The notes: a model not told the origin generated them from the sequence alone. Shown: positions 9,416 through 19,098, counted from the first letter of the stretch. The stretch is DNA of 64,000 bases from Pseudomonas cremoris (GCF_014230465.1 NZ_JAAXCY010000015.1:62001-126000); one strand, 5' to 3'. Translations and numbers: made by a program.

Positions 9416-11119
9416 TCAGCGCAAGGCTCTTCGCAACACCTTGCCCACGGTGGTCTTGGGCAACTCCGTCGTGCGAAATTCCACATACCTGGGCAACTTG
9501 TACCCCGTCAGGTACTCCCGGCAATGCGCCATGATCTGCTCCTGTGTCAGGTTCGGGTCCTTGCGCACCACGATGATCTTGACCTTCTCGCCGGTCACTG
9601 CGTCTTCCACGCCGATTGCCGCCACTTCGCTCACGCCCGGATGCATCGCTACCACGTCTTCGATTTCATTGGGGTACACGTTGAAACCCGAGACCAGGAT
9701 CATGTCCTTCTTGCGGTCCACCAGGCGGATATAGCCGCGCGCATCCATCACCCCGATATCACCCGTGGACAACCACCCCTCGGCATCCAGCACCTCGGCG
9801 GTGGCATCCGGGCGCTTCCAGTAGCCCTGCATCACTTGCGGGCCACGCACTTGCAGCTCGCCTTGCTCGCCAATTTCGGCCAACTCGCCGTCTTCACGCA
9901 TGAAGCGCACCCAGGTCGAGGGCAGTGGCACGCCGATGCTGCCGGTGAATTCCATCTCGCGCATGCGCGCAATGTTGATCGGGCTGATGCTCACTACCGG
10001 TGAGCATTCAGTCAGGCCGTAGCCTTCGATGATCGGCAACCCGGTGACTTCCTTCCAGCGTTTGGCCACCGACGTATGGGTGGCCATGCCGCCTGCGATC
10101 ACCATGCGCAAATCGGAGAAGTCCCGCGCGCAGAACTCTTTGTTCTCCAGCAAACCATTGAACAGTGTGTTGACCCCGGCAATTCCGTTGAAGCGCTCCT
10201 TGCGCAAGATCATTTGCACCCGTTTCACGTCCCGAGGGTTGGCGATCAGGATGTTGCGCCCGCCCAGACACATGAACATCAAGCAGTTCACCGTCAGGGA
10301 GAAGATGTGGTACAGCGGCAGCAAGGTAACGTTGGTTTCTTGCTTGTCCTGATCCAACTGGTCGCCGACCCAGGCCTTGGCTTGCAGCAGGTTGGCGATG
10401 ATGTTGCGGTGGCTGAGCATCACGCCTTTGGCGTCTCCGGTCGTACCGCCGGTGTATTGCAAAAAGGCCAGGTCATCCAGTTGCATGTCCACCGGGAAGT
10501 GGTTGAGCCCGCGCCCCTGTTTCAGCACCTGGTTGAAGCGTATCGAGCCGCGCAGCTTGAACGCCGGCACCTGTTTTTGCACCGTGCGCAGGATGAAGTT
10601 CATCGCCGCACCTTTGAACGTGCCAAGCAAATCGCCAATCGCCGCCACCACCACGCGCTTGACGCTGCTGCCCGCCACGACCTTTTCCAGGGTATGGGCG
10701 AAGTTTTCGAAGATCACCACGGTTTCCGCGCCGCTGTCCTTGAGCAAATGCTTGAGCTCATGGGCGGTGTACAGCGGGTTGACGTTGACCACCACCGCCC
10801 CCGCCAGGATCGTGCCCAACAGGCAGATGGGGTACTGCAAGCAGTTGGGCATCATCAGCGCCACGCGATCGCCCTTCTGCACGCCCTGCCCCTGCAGCCA
10901 GGCGGCAAACGCGATGCCTTGCACCTGCCAATCGGCGTAGGTCATTTCGGTGCCGATGCTGACGTAGGCCACCCGCTCACGGAATTTTTCCAGGTGCTCC
11001 AGGAACACCTCACGCAGCGAGGGGTAGTCCGCGATAGCGGCATCGATGTCCGCCGGTACGCCGGGCAGGTAAGCGTCCAACCAGATCCGTTCGGTGTGTT
11101 CCAGGCTTACAGCGTTCAT
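9416..11119 (-). CDS. Long-chain fatty-acid-CoA ligase (FadD-like)
   Basis: 567 residues, the normal FadD length. Activates fatty acids to acyl-CoA through an acyl-AMP intermediate at the inner membrane. The AMP-binding signature YTGGTTGDAKG is at residues 222-232, GYGLTECSP follows in the middle, then the hinge STGDIG and the C-terminal loop VDRKKDMILVSGFNVYPNE, with the catalytic Lys in LPKTTVGKVLRRALR near the end. The start has AAGGAGA at good spacing. It is the last gene of a minus-strand run fabG-maoC-thiolase-fadD, so it probably loads substrates for those enzymes. Pseudomonads have several FadD paralogues, so I give no gene symbol. Confidence 0.92.
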   Translation of the reverse strand: MNAVSLEHTERIWLDAYLPGVPADIDAAIADYPSLREVFLEHLEKFRERVAYVSIGTEMTYADWQVQGIAFAAWLQGQGVQKGDRVALMMPNCLQYPICLLGTILAGAVVVNVNPLYTAHELKHLLKDSGAETVVIFENFAHTLEKVVAGSSVKRVVVAAIGDLLGTFKGAAMNFILRTVQKQVPAFKLRGSIRFNQVLKQGRGLNHFPVDMQLDDLAFLQYTGGTTGDAKGVMLSHRNIIANLLQAKAWVGDQLDQDKQETNVTLLPLYHIFSLTVNCLMFMCLGGRNILIANPRDVKRVQMILRKERFNGIAGVNTLFNGLLENKEFCARDFSDLRMVIAGGMATHTSVAKRWKEVTGLPIIEGYGLTECSPVVSISPINIARMREMEFTGSIGVPLPSTWVRFMREDGELAEIGEQGELQVRGPQVMQGYWKRPDATAEVLDAEGWLSTGDIGVMDARGYIRLVDRKKDMILVSGFNVYPNEIEDVVAMHPGVSEVAAIGVEDAVTGEKVKIIVVRKDPNLTQEQIMAHCREYLTGYKLPRYVEFRTTELPKTTVGKVLRRALR

Positions 11120-11150
11120 GGCAGTCTCCTTGTTGTTGTTTTTGATAGAG

Positions 11151-12449
11151 CTACTTTTCGACGATGGCGGTAATGCCCAGCCCGCCCGCCGCGCAGATGG
11201 AAATCAGGCCCCGTCCGCCGCCGTGTGCGTGGATCATTTTGGCCAGTGCCGCTAATTGCCGGCCACCGGTCGCGGCAAATGGGTGGCCGCAGCCCAAAGA
11301 ACCACCGTTGACATTCATCTTTGCGCGGTCGATGGGCCCCAACGGCGCGTCCAAGCCCAGGCGTTCACGGCAGTAGTCGGCGTCTTCCCAGGCCTTGAGC
11401 GTGCACAGCACCTGGGCGGCGAAGGCTTCGTGGATCTCGAAGAAATCAAAATCCTCGAAGCTCAGCCCTTCGCGCTTGAGCATGCGCGACACGGCGTAGG
11501 CCGGAGCCATCAACAGGCCCTCGGTGCCGTCGACAAAATTCACCGCTGCTGTCTCGCCGGTGCGCAGGTAAGCCAGCACTGGCCAGCCGTTGGCGGCCGC
11601 CCATTCTTCACTGGCCAACAGCACCACCGAGGCGCCATCGGTCAGCGGCGTGGAGTTGCCAGCGGTGAGAGTGCCGTTCTGTCGATCGTAGGCGGGAGAC
11701 AAGCCGGCGAGCTTTTCCAGGCTGGCGTCGGCACGCAGGTTGTTGTCCCGGGCCAGGCCGCGATGGGGGCTGATCAAGTCATCGAAAAAACCGCGCGTGT
11801 ACGCCGCATCCAAGCGTTGGTGACTGGCGAGGGTCAGTTCATCTTGGGCCAGGCGCTTGATCTGCCAACGCTTGGCCATTTCTTCGCAGTGCTCGCCCAT
11901 GGACAAGCCGGTGCGCGGCTCGCCATTACGTGGTAGCAGTGGCTTGAAAAACATCGACGGGCGCACCTTGAGCAACGCCTTGAGCTTGTCGCCCAAACTC
12001 TTGGCGCGATTGGCTGCAAGCAAGGTGTGGCGCAGGGCTTCATTGATGCCAATGGGCGCGTCGGACGTGGTGTCGGAACCGCCGGCAATACCCACCTCGA
12101 TCTGGCCCAGGGCGATCTTGTTCGCCACCAACAGCGCCGCTTCCAGGCCGGTGCCGCACGCTTGCTGCACATCATAGGCCGGGGTGTCCGGGGACAAGGT
12201 GGTCGACAACAGTGATTCACGCGCCAGGTTGAAATCGCGCGAATGCTTGATCACCGCCCCGGCGGCGAACTCACCCAATCGCTGGCCATGCAGGTTGTAG
12301 CGGTCCACCAGGCCTTGCAGCGCGGCCACCAGCAAATCCTGGTTGCTGTCATGGGCATACACGGTGTTGGAGCGAGCAAACGGGATGCGGTTGCCGCCGA
12401 TAATCGCCACGCGGCGAACCGGGGCCGGGTTGAAGCTGTAATCAGTCAT
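11151..12449 (-). CDS. Acetyl-CoA C-acyltransferase (thiolase)
   Basis: 432 residues. Catalyses thiolytic cleavage of 3-ketoacyl-CoA, or the reverse condensation. The nucleophilic Cys is C98 in VQQACGTG; the second active-site set is HEAF (about residue 355) and GSLGCGHP (C387, H389). Length and the FARSNTVYAHDSNQDLL start resemble FadI/FadA2-type thiolases rather than the shorter FadA type. Its ATG overlaps the stop of the MaoC gene (ATGA), which implies translational coupling. With the neighbouring FabG, MaoC and FadE it completes a beta-oxidation-like set. Confidence 0.9.
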   Translation of the reverse strand: MTDYSFNPAPVRRVAIIGGNRIPFARSNTVYAHDSNQDLLVAALQGLVDRYNLHGQRLGEFAAGAVIKHSRDFNLARESLLSTTLSPDTPAYDVQQACGTGLEAALLVANKIALGQIEVGIAGGSDTTSDAPIGINEALRHTLLAANRAKSLGDKLKALLKVRPSMFFKPLLPRNGEPRTGLSMGEHCEEMAKRWQIKRLAQDELTLASHQRLDAAYTRGFFDDLISPHRGLARDNNLRADASLEKLAGLSPAYDRQNGTLTAGNSTPLTDGASVVLLASEEWAAANGWPVLAYLRTGETAAVNFVDGTEGLLMAPAYAVSRMLKREGLSFEDFDFFEIHEAFAAQVLCTLKAWEDADYCRERLGLDAPLGPIDRAKMNVNGGSLGCGHPFAATGGRQLAALAKMIHAHGGGRGLISICAAGGLGITAIVEK

Positions 12450-13336
12450 CGACGGTTCTCGTTCCAGACAAAGAGCCCGCGCATGTGCGGTGTGTCACCG
12501 GCAACATTGCGCACTTCGAATTCACGGCGTGGGCCGCTTGCGGGGTGGTTCCACAGGGCGACCTGGCCGGGCAGGAAGATTGGCAGCTTGAAGTCGCAAT
12601 GGGCTTGGGCCTGGTCCAGCCCTCCCGGCGGTTGCTGGGCGGCGAGCGCACGGCCCAAGGTCCACATGCCGTGGGCGATGGCGCGCCGAAAGCCAAAGAG
12701 CTTCGCGCCGATCACTGAGGTATGGATGGGGTTGAAGTCTCCCGAGACCTTGGCAAACCGTCGCCCCAGGTCCGCGGGCAACACCCAACGCTGGGTGCGC
12801 AGCAGACCGTTTTCCTGCAACGGCAATGCGCCGTCCCACGGTTCGCCAACCGGGTCTTTCACGTCGCGGCGCAGGTACACACTGTCGCTTTCCCACACCA
12901 GGGTGTCGGCACCGTAGGCACGGGTGGCGATGCTCAGCGCCTGCCCCTTGGGATGGGCGACCCAGCGTTCGCAATACACTTCCAGGCGCAGGGCCTGGCC
13001 TTCCTGCAGGCGCTGGTGCAGACGGATACGATTGGCCAAGTGCACCATGCCGCTGGCCGGGTACGGAAAGCTCGGGCGGGTCAGCAGCATCAAGTGCAAC
13101 GGGAACGCCAATACATGCGGATAAGACAATGGCACGCCCTGCTCGCGGCGAAAACCGCAGGCACGGCCATAGGCGGCGATTCCAGCGGCGGACAACTCCA
13201 CGGCCGAGCGCACCAGGCGTTCCCTGGGTAAAACCGGTGCGCCGTCGAGCTTGGGTTTGCGCAAGGCGCGCACGCCATCCATCAATAGCTGGGTGCGTGA
13301 AGGTGGTGGGTCGATGACCTGTGTCACGTAGTCCAT
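12446..13336 (-). CDS. MaoC-like (R)-hydratase / acyl dehydratase
   Basis: 296 residues, with two hot-dog halves. The hydratase-2 motif SGDFNPIH lies at residues 198-205, with D200, N202 and H205 as the expected catalytic and structural residues. Such enzymes add water to trans-2-enoyl-CoA to give (R)-3-hydroxyacyl-CoA. The gene starts 3 bp after the fabG stop and overlaps the thiolase start, so it belongs to the same operon. Pairing an R-specific hydratase with a FabG-type reductase fits either a non-FadB route of fatty-acid turnover or supply of 3-hydroxyacyl units. Confidence 0.88.
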   Translation of the reverse strand: MDYVTQVIDPPPSRTQLLMDGVRALRKPKLDGAPVLPRERLVRSAVELSAAGIAAYGRACGFRREQGVPLSYPHVLAFPLHLMLLTRPSFPYPASGMVHLANRIRLHQRLQEGQALRLEVYCERWVAHPKGQALSIATRAYGADTLVWESDSVYLRRDVKDPVGEPWDGALPLQENGLLRTQRWVLPADLGRRFAKVSGDFNPIHTSVIGAKLFGFRRAIAHGMWTLGRALAAQQPPGGLDQAQAHCDFKLPIFLPGQVALWNHPASGPRREFEVRNVAGDTPHMRGLFVWNENRR

Positions 13337-13339
13337 GGC

Positions 13340-14683
13340 TCAGGCTCCCAGCAGGCTTTGCCCGCAGACGCGTACGGTTTGGCCATTGACCCCGCCGGAC
13401 GCCGGGTGCGCCAGCCAGGCAATGGTCTCGGCCACATCAATCGGCTGGCCACCCTGGGACAATGAATTCATGCGCCGCCCCGCCTCGCGAATCATCAGCG
13501 GGATCTTTGCCGTCATCTGGGTCTCGATAAACCCCGGGGCCACCGCGTTCACCGTCACCTGCTGCGCGGCTGCTTGCGGCGCCAGGCCTTGCACCAGGCC
13601 AATCACCCCGGCCTTGGAGGTGGCGTAGTTGCTCTGCCCCAGGTTGCCGGCGATACCGGAAATCGACGACACACACACGATGCGCCCACCGGGGTTCAGG
13701 CCTTGGTTTGCCAGCAAGGCCTCGCTCAGTTGCAACGGCGCTTCCAGGTTGACCGCCAGCACACTGCGCCAGGCCGCTTCGGTCATCTTGGCGATGGTTT
13801 TGTCGCGGGTGATCCCGGCGTTGTGCACCACCACATCGAAGGCGCCGTACTGGCGGGTATGGGCTAACAGCTGTGAAACGGCGTCTGCGGCGGTGATGTC
13901 CAGCGGCAGCGCCGAACCACCGACACTTTGGGCCGCTTGTTCAAGGTGTTGTTGTGCCTGGGGCACATCCACGCAGACCACATGCGCACCGTCGCGCGCC
14001 AGCACCTGGGCAATCGCCAGGCCGATACCACGGGAGGCGCCGGTGACCAGTGCCCGCCGACCGGCAAAGGGTTTGTCCCAGTTGACCGCGACCTGGCCAT
14101 CCACCGGTTTTTCCAGGCGCACCACCTGCCCCGACACATAGGCCGAGCGGCGCGACAGGAAGAAGCGCAGGCTGCTGTCCAGCGCCTCTTCCGCTCCCGG
14201 CGCGACATAGATCAGTTGCACGGTAATCGCCCGGCGCAGCTCCTTGGCCAGCGAGCGCACCAAGCCTTCAAGCGCACGCTGGGCAACGGCCTGGGGCAAG
14301 TCCTGGCAGTGCTCCGGCGCGGTGCCGAGTACCACCACGCGGGCGTGCTGGCCGAGGCGCTTGGCGTTGGCGTGGAAGAACACGTACAGCTCATCCAACT
14401 GCTGTAGGTCGGCCACGGCGCTGGCGTCGAATACGGCGCCTTGCACCTTGACCGTGGACGGTGCCTTGAGGGTGGCCGCCGTGGCGGTGACCGTGTCAGT
14501 GTCGCCGAAAATACGCTGCACTTCGCCGACCAGGCGCCCTGCCCCGGCCAGAATCACCGGGTTGGCGAGGCCCTGCTGGCCGCTGCGATGGCGTTGCAAC
14601 GGCAAGGGTTGGGGCAAGCCGATGGCCCCGGCCAGGCGGCGACCCCAAGGGGAATTGACGAACGTTAGGTAGCTGTCACTCAT
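13340..14683 (-). CDS. High-molecular-weight 3-oxoacyl-ACP/CoA reductase (FabG4-like SDR)
   Basis: 447 residues, about twice the length of ordinary FabG. An N-terminal flavodoxin-like domain lacking a cofactor motif (about 1-200) precedes a complete SDR domain with TGASRGIG (214-221), S340, Y353 and K357. The form matches the HMwFabG/FabG4 class, which uses NADH and CoA esters. The reading frame is open further upstream, but MSDSYLTFV at 14683 is the natural start because the upstream part reads through a REPIN. First gene of the fabG-maoC-thiolase-fadD run; a REPIN separates it from fadE. Confidence 0.9.
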   Translation of the reverse strand: MSDSYLTFVNSPWGRRLAGAIGLPQPLPLQRHRSGQQGLANPVILAGAGRLVGEVQRIFGDTDTVTATAATLKAPSTVKVQGAVFDASAVADLQQLDELYVFFHANAKRLGQHARVVVLGTAPEHCQDLPQAVAQRALEGLVRSLAKELRRAITVQLIYVAPGAEEALDSSLRFFLSRRSAYVSGQVVRLEKPVDGQVAVNWDKPFAGRRALVTGASRGIGLAIAQVLARDGAHVVCVDVPQAQQHLEQAAQSVGGSALPLDITAADAVSQLLAHTRQYGAFDVVVHNAGITRDKTIAKMTEAAWRSVLAVNLEAPLQLSEALLANQGLNPGGRIVCVSSISGIAGNLGQSNYATSKAGVIGLVQGLAPQAAAQQVTVNAVAPGFIETQMTAKIPLMIREAGRRMNSLSQGGQPIDVAETIAWLAHPASGGVNGQTVRVCGQSLLGA

Positions 14684-14724
14684 AGAGACACTCACACACT
14701 GTATTGACCTGTAGACCCAATCCC

Positions 14725-14813
14725 TGTGGGAGCGGGCTTGCTCGCGAATGCGGTGGGTCAGCAGTGAATCAAGCGACTGATCCACCGCATTCGCGAGCAA
14801 GCCCGCTCCCACA
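14725..14813. repeat. REPIN (paired REP palindromes)
   Basis: Two inverted copies of TGTGGGAGCGGGCTTGCTC, each continuing into GCGAATGCGGTGG, enclose a short spacer. It sits between fadE and fabG, where it could act as a partial terminator or mRNA stabiliser. The same unit recurs at six other places in the window. Confidence 0.9.
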
Positions 14814-14828
14814 TTGACCGCGTTTTGC

Positions 14829-17354
14829 CTAGTTGACCGAGGCGTTTTCACCCTGGCTGGCCTTGCGCTTTGCAGGCGGTTCCAGCGCCTGCTTGCGCTG
14901 CTGCAACGCCTCCAGCAAACCGAAGTCCTGCGGGAAGTCGTCGACCTGGATACCGTGGTCGGCGTATTCCACATAGCGCGCCAGCAGGCTGTCCTCGTCT
15001 TCGCTGATCAAGTCCAGCGCCCGCGCCTTGACGCGCCAGGCGGTAAACGCCGTGGTGGAAATCGGCAGCGCGTCGATCAGGCCTTGCTTGATCGCCGGTT
15101 TGAGTCGTGCGTCGATCAACTCCACCTGCGGCAATAACCGGAAGCCCAATTCGCCGTAGGCCAACTTGTCGATTTCTGGCCGTGGGACGTAGGAATTGGC
15201 CAGCAACCGGTCGCGGGTTTCCCCTGGCGTCTGCACCACATCGGCCACTTGGGCCAACAGCCGGTCTGAGGGTTTGCGCAGAGGAATACCAAACGGGAAA
15301 CTCAAGCCGCGCACCACTGCCGCGGCGGCTTTCGACGGATAGTTCTCCAACACCTCGGCCAGTGCTTCATGCGCCCGCAGCAACGCGTCCTGTGCTGACC
15401 AATGCACCAGCGGCAGGTCCGCCTGGGGACGGCCATCATCCTCAAAGCGCTTGAGCACGCAGGACAAGATGTACAACTGCGAAAGAATGTCCCCCAGGCG
15501 CCCGGTGATACTTTCCTTGCGCTTGAGGGCACCGCCCAGCACGCCCATGGAAACATCCGAGATCAGCGCCAACACCACCGACAGACGATTGGCCTGACGG
15601 TAGTAGGACGCCAGCGCGGGGTCGGTCTTGGCCGGCGCGGAAATCAGCCGTCCACCGGTCAGCGAATGCACCGTTGCACGCACGGTATTGGCCAGCACAA
15701 AGCTGATATGACCGAACATGGCGCTGTCGAACTCTTCCAGCGCCTTGCGCCGGTCGGGGTTGCGCGCCGCTTCCATCTCGCGGAACACATAGGGATGGCA
15801 ACGGATCAGGCCCTGGCCAAAGATGATCAGGCAGCGGGTCATGATGTTGGCACCCTCCACCGTGATGGCGATGGGGCTTTGCTGGTAGGCACGGGCCAGG
15901 AAGTTATTGGGGCCCATGCAAATGCCCTTGCCGGCGACGATGTCCATGCCGTCATTGACGATGATCCGCGCTCGCTCGGTGACGTGGTACTTGGCGATTG
16001 CCGAAATCACCGACGGTTTCTCACCTGCGTCCAGGGACGCGACCGACACCTTGCGCACCGCATCGCAGGCGTACAGATGCCCGGCCATGCGTGCCAGCGG
16101 CGCCTGCACGCCTTCGAACTTGCCGATGGGCAGGCCAAACTGCTTGCGCATCGCGGCATAGGCGGTGGTACCGCGCACCGCGACTTTGCCCAGGCCGACG
16201 TTGGCCGACGGCAGCGAAATAGCCCGCCCCGCGGCCAGGCACTCCATCAGCATGCGCCAGCCATTGCCGACTTGCTCGCGGCCGCCGATCACCCATTCCA
16301 GTGGGATAAATACATCCTTGCCGGTGGTGGGGCCGTTCTGGAACACCGCGTTGAGTGGCCAGTGACGACGACCACTGTTCACACCCGGATGGGAAGTAGG
16401 AATCAACGCGCAGGTAATCCCCAGCGAGCCGGCCGGGCCGAGCAAACCGTCTGGGTCTTCGGCACGGAACGCAAGGCCGAGCACTGTGGCAATCGGGCCG
16501 AGGGTGATGTAGCGCTTGTCCCAGGTCACCCGGAACCCCAGCACTTCCTCACCTTCGTGGGTGCCTTTGCAAACGATGCCCAGGTCCGGGATCGCCCCGG
16601 CATCGGAGCCGGCATACGGGCTGGTCAGGGCAAAACACGGAATGTCTTCACCCCGCGCCAGTCGCGGCAAGTAGTGGTTGCGCTGGGCATCCGTGCCGTA
16701 ATGCAACAGCAGCTCGGCCGGGCCCAGGGAGTTGGGCACCATCACCGAAATTGCCGCCGCCGAGCAGCGCGTCGACAGCTTCATCACCACTTGCGAATGC
16801 GCGTAGTGGGAGAACCCTTTGCCGCCGTACCGCTTGGGAATGATCATGCCGAGGAAACCGGCATCCTTGGTGTACTGCCAGCCTTCGGGCGACATGTCCT
16901 GCCAGACCTGGGTGGTTTCCCAGTCGTTGGCGATGTCACAGAGGGTTTCCACTTCGTTGTCGAGAAAGGCTTGTTCCTCCGCACTGAGGCTGGCCGGTGC
17001 CGCTTGCAGCAGGCGCTCCCAGTTCGGCTTGCCGCTGAACAGTTCGGCGTCCCACCACACGGTGCCGGACTCAATGGCAGCGCGTTCGGTGTCGGACATC
17101 GCCGGCATGATTTGCCGGAACATCGCCAGAGCACGGCTGCTTATCAACCACCGTCGCAGGGATTTGATACTGAGGATTACGCTGGGCACCAGCAACGCCA
17201 CTGCCCACAGGCACAAGCCCAACACACCGATGCCACTCAACAAGTAACTGGCTGTCAGCCAAATCAGGCTCCAAGCCGCCCAGACAACAGCCGCCGACTG
17301 CCGATACGCCAACGCCGTTACGCACGCCATACCGACCAAGAACCAGAAAACCAT
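14829..17354 (-). CDS. fadE: Acyl-CoA dehydrogenase, FadE type
   Basis: 841 residues, close to the 814 of E. coli FadE and far longer than ordinary 380-residue acyl-CoA dehydrogenases. Starts beta-oxidation by making the trans-2 double bond with FAD. The N-terminus has two to three hydrophobic helices (FWFLVGMACVTALAY and following), then an acyl-CoA dehydrogenase core (about residues 120-480) with FALTSPYAGSDAG and GKRYITLGPIATVLG-like segments (here DKRYITLGPIATVLG), and a C-terminal DUF1974-type domain. I prefer the ATG at 17354, with GTGAGGTG upstream, over 17375. The AT-rich promoter carries a sequence also seen before alkB and the monooxygenase gene. Confidence 0.9.
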   Translation of the reverse strand: MVFWFLVGMACVTALAYRQSAAVVWAAWSLIWLTASYLLSGIGVLGLCLWAVALLVPSVILSIKSLRRWLISSRALAMFRQIMPAMSDTERAAIESGTVWWDAELFSGKPNWERLLQAAPASLSAEEQAFLDNEVETLCDIANDWETTQVWQDMSPEGWQYTKDAGFLGMIIPKRYGGKGFSHYAHSQVVMKLSTRCSAAAISVMVPNSLGPAELLLHYGTDAQRNHYLPRLARGEDIPCFALTSPYAGSDAGAIPDLGIVCKGTHEGEEVLGFRVTWDKRYITLGPIATVLGLAFRAEDPDGLLGPAGSLGITCALIPTSHPGVNSGRRHWPLNAVFQNGPTTGKDVFIPLEWVIGGREQVGNGWRMLMECLAAGRAISLPSANVGLGKVAVRGTTAYAAMRKQFGLPIGKFEGVQAPLARMAGHLYACDAVRKVSVASLDAGEKPSVISAIAKYHVTERARIIVNDGMDIVAGKGICMGPNNFLARAYQQSPIAITVEGANIMTRCLIIFGQGLIRCHPYVFREMEAARNPDRRKALEEFDSAMFGHISFVLANTVRATVHSLTGGRLISAPAKTDPALASYYRQANRLSVVLALISDVSMGVLGGALKRKESITGRLGDILSQLYILSCVLKRFEDDGRPQADLPLVHWSAQDALLRAHEALAEVLENYPSKAAAAVVRGLSFPFGIPLRKPSDRLLAQVADVVQTPGETRDRLLANSYVPRPEIDKLAYGELGFRLLPQVELIDARLKPAIKQGLIDALPISTTAFTAWRVKARALDLISEDEDSLLARYVEYADHGIQVDDFPQDFGLLEALQQRKQALEPPAKRKASQGENASVN

Positions 17355-17424
17355 ACCGCACCTCACTTTGAACATCTGCCCGGATACAGGCCGTGCGCCT
17401 GTTCACTGACTAAACAATAGGTGG

Positions 17425-17447
17425 TTATTTAAAAATATATTTGAAAT
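17425..17447. promoter_or_regulatory. AT-rich palindrome-like element upstream of fadE
   Basis: TTATTTAAAAATATATTTG followed by AAAT. It aligns with similar elements at 21904-21927 (alkB) and 23243-23265 (monooxygenase), as ATTT-N-AAA ... TT(G/A)AAAT. It lies 71 bp upstream of the fadE start. Apart from this element and hairpins the 17355-17622 stretch holds no gene. Confidence 0.4.
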
Positions 17448-17555
17448 TTTTATTTAATGCCTGAGCCAAACAAAACAGAGCCGCATGGCTCAGGCAAAAA
17501 GGGTGAATTGAGACAGTGAATCCGATCATGCTTTTACAGGCGGTGATAGGTTTTC

Positions 17556-17572
17556 GGCTTTTTGTAAAAGCC
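17556..17572 (-). terminator. Possible terminator of the FadL-type gene
   Basis: GGCTTTT and AAAAGCC make 7-bp arms around a 3-nt loop, 51 bp beyond the stop of the FadL-type gene. Another inverted repeat, GCCTGAGCCA at 17459-17468 with TGGCTCAGGC at 17486-17495, lies further on and may reinforce it. Confidence 0.45.
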
Positions 17573-17622
17573 TTGTTCCTGGCACCACCGCCGTTCAAGC
17601 GTGTGGGTTGTAGTGCTGCGTT

Positions 17623-19098
17623 TTAGAACGCGTAAGTGGCGGAAAGGCTGACCACATCCCCATGAGCCTTGGCCTCGGAATCCAGACTCCCCCCACCCAG
17701 CCGATCAACGTTTTGGGTCTTGAGTTTGACCTTTTCCACGAATTGGTGGGAGTAAGCGGCATCCAGCGAAAGCCCTGGGATCTGCTTGACGACGTAACCC
17801 GCGCCCAACGAGGTGAAGACACGGTCGCCATCAGGAATCCGCGGGTCACGTGTAGAGTTGCGGGTCGGGGTCTGATCGAAAGCCACACCGGCACGTACTG
17901 TCCACTGGTCGGTAAGTTTGTAGTCGCCACCCAAGGAGTACATCCAGACATCCTTGTACTTGTATGGGATGGAAACGATGGTGTAGCCCTCAGACTTCAG
18001 CGTCAGGTCCTGAAAGGATGACCATTGAGTCCACATCACGCTGGCACCCACTGTCAGCCGATCATCAAACTGGTGGACCCAGTCAAACGCGGCGGTTGCA
18101 GGGATGTCCAGTTGGGTCGAAGCCTTGGCACCGTTGGGGCACAGATTCAGCCCTGGGTAAGCGGCACCCAATATCGTCCCTCCGTCTGGGTTTAGCGGGC
18201 TAGGCTCTGTCAACAATGCCTGGGTGACTGAATCCGTATAGATGTTGTAGTTGCCCTTCATCTTGTTCTTGATCTTGGCGTGATAGTTCAAACCAAGGGA
18301 GTCACGCTCGGTCGGCTGCCAGACCACCCCGGTAAACCAGCCTACAGAGACGTTGTCGACTTTTACGCGGATCAACGAATCGCCGATCCCGGCAGGAAGT
18401 GCTACACCCCCCGTTGGACGATCCTTGCCGATACCCGGTGAGTTTGAGGCGGCGGCAAACAAATCGATGTTCTGGCTGACAAACCCCTGACTGCGCTGAA
18501 CGATAGCGCCCGCGCCGATGGAAAATTCGTCATTGACCTTGAACGATAGAGACCCCGTCAGGCCCACGGTCTCGATTTTTGTGTCCACGGCAAAGTCACG
18601 GTATTTCGAATCGTTATCCCACGTTGTACGCGCACCTTGTGGCACCACTTGGCTCAGACCGAACGCGAAACGATCACCGATAGGCATCACCAGAAAACCC
18701 GTGGGCACCCATGCGGTAAAACCGCCTTGGCCACCCTCACCGTTCACGACACTGGCGTCGTCAAACAAGATGCTGCCATCCGGAGCAATAGGCGTCCTGG
18801 TCAAGGGGTCGCCGTTGTAATCCTTGGACTGCCCCTTCATTTTGATGCTGATCCGTGCATAGTCCACGGTGAACTGTGAAATGGTCTTATCGACAAAGGC
18901 CATGGCCGCAGGGTTGTTGAAGGCCGAACTGGGGTCGTTCTTGAACAGCGAACCGCCGCCAAATGCCCGCCCCCACCCTGGAGCACCATAAGTAGGCGTG
19001 GATAAACCACCCGCCTGTACCGAAGGGACGCCCGCCATCAGCCCTCCCAATACTGCGATGCTTAATAAAGTACGAGCGTGGTTTTTTTTATTGCTCAT
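17623..19098 (-). CDS. Outer-membrane long-chain fatty acid/hydrocarbon porin (FadL/OmpP1/TodX)
   Basis: 491 residues with a signal peptide (LLSIAVLGGLMAGVPSVQAGG). Mature N-terminal features of FadL are visible: GWGRAFGGGSLFKNDPSSAFNNPAAMA, the N-terminal hatch region, followed by alternating beta-barrel strands and a C-terminal Phe (SLSATYAF), as expected for outer-membrane barrel assembly. Transports hydrophobic molecules across the outer membrane by lateral diffusion. The start has AAGGAG at ideal spacing. It lies beside praB-like and alkB genes, so alkane or fatty-acid uptake is the likely job. Confidence 0.9.
   Translation of the reverse strand: MSNKKNHARTLLSIAVLGGLMAGVPSVQAGGLSTPTYGAPGWGRAFGGGSLFKNDPSSAFNNPAAMAFVDKTISQFTVDYARISIKMKGQSKDYNGDPLTRTPIAPDGSILFDDASVVNGEGGQGGFTAWVPTGFLVMPIGDRFAFGLSQVVPQGARTTWDNDSKYRDFAVDTKIETVGLTGSLSFKVNDEFSIGAGAIVQRSQGFVSQNIDLFAAASNSPGIGKDRPTGGVALPAGIGDSLIRVKVDNVSVGWFTGVVWQPTERDSLGLNYHAKIKNKMKGNYNIYTDSVTQALLTEPSPLNPDGGTILGAAYPGLNLCPNGAKASTQLDIPATAAFDWVHQFDDRLTVGASVMWTQWSSFQDLTLKSEGYTIVSIPYKYKDVWMYSLGGDYKLTDQWTVRAGVAFDQTPTRNSTRDPRIPDGDRVFTSLGAGYVVKQIPGLSLDAAYSHQFVEKVKLKTQNVDRLGGGSLDSEAKAHGDVVSLSATYAF

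Noticed and set aside
15402..17420. Long open frame (672 codons) on the plus strand opposite fadE
   Set aside because: Antisense to a clearly recognised FadE; rich in His, Gln and Arg with no family resemblance, a usual artefact of high GC.
17459..17495. Inverted repeat GCCTGAGCCA / TGGCTCAGGC as the main terminator of the FadL-type gene
   Set aside because: The loop is 17 nt long and it is far from the stop; the nearer hairpin at 17556-17572 is the better candidate.
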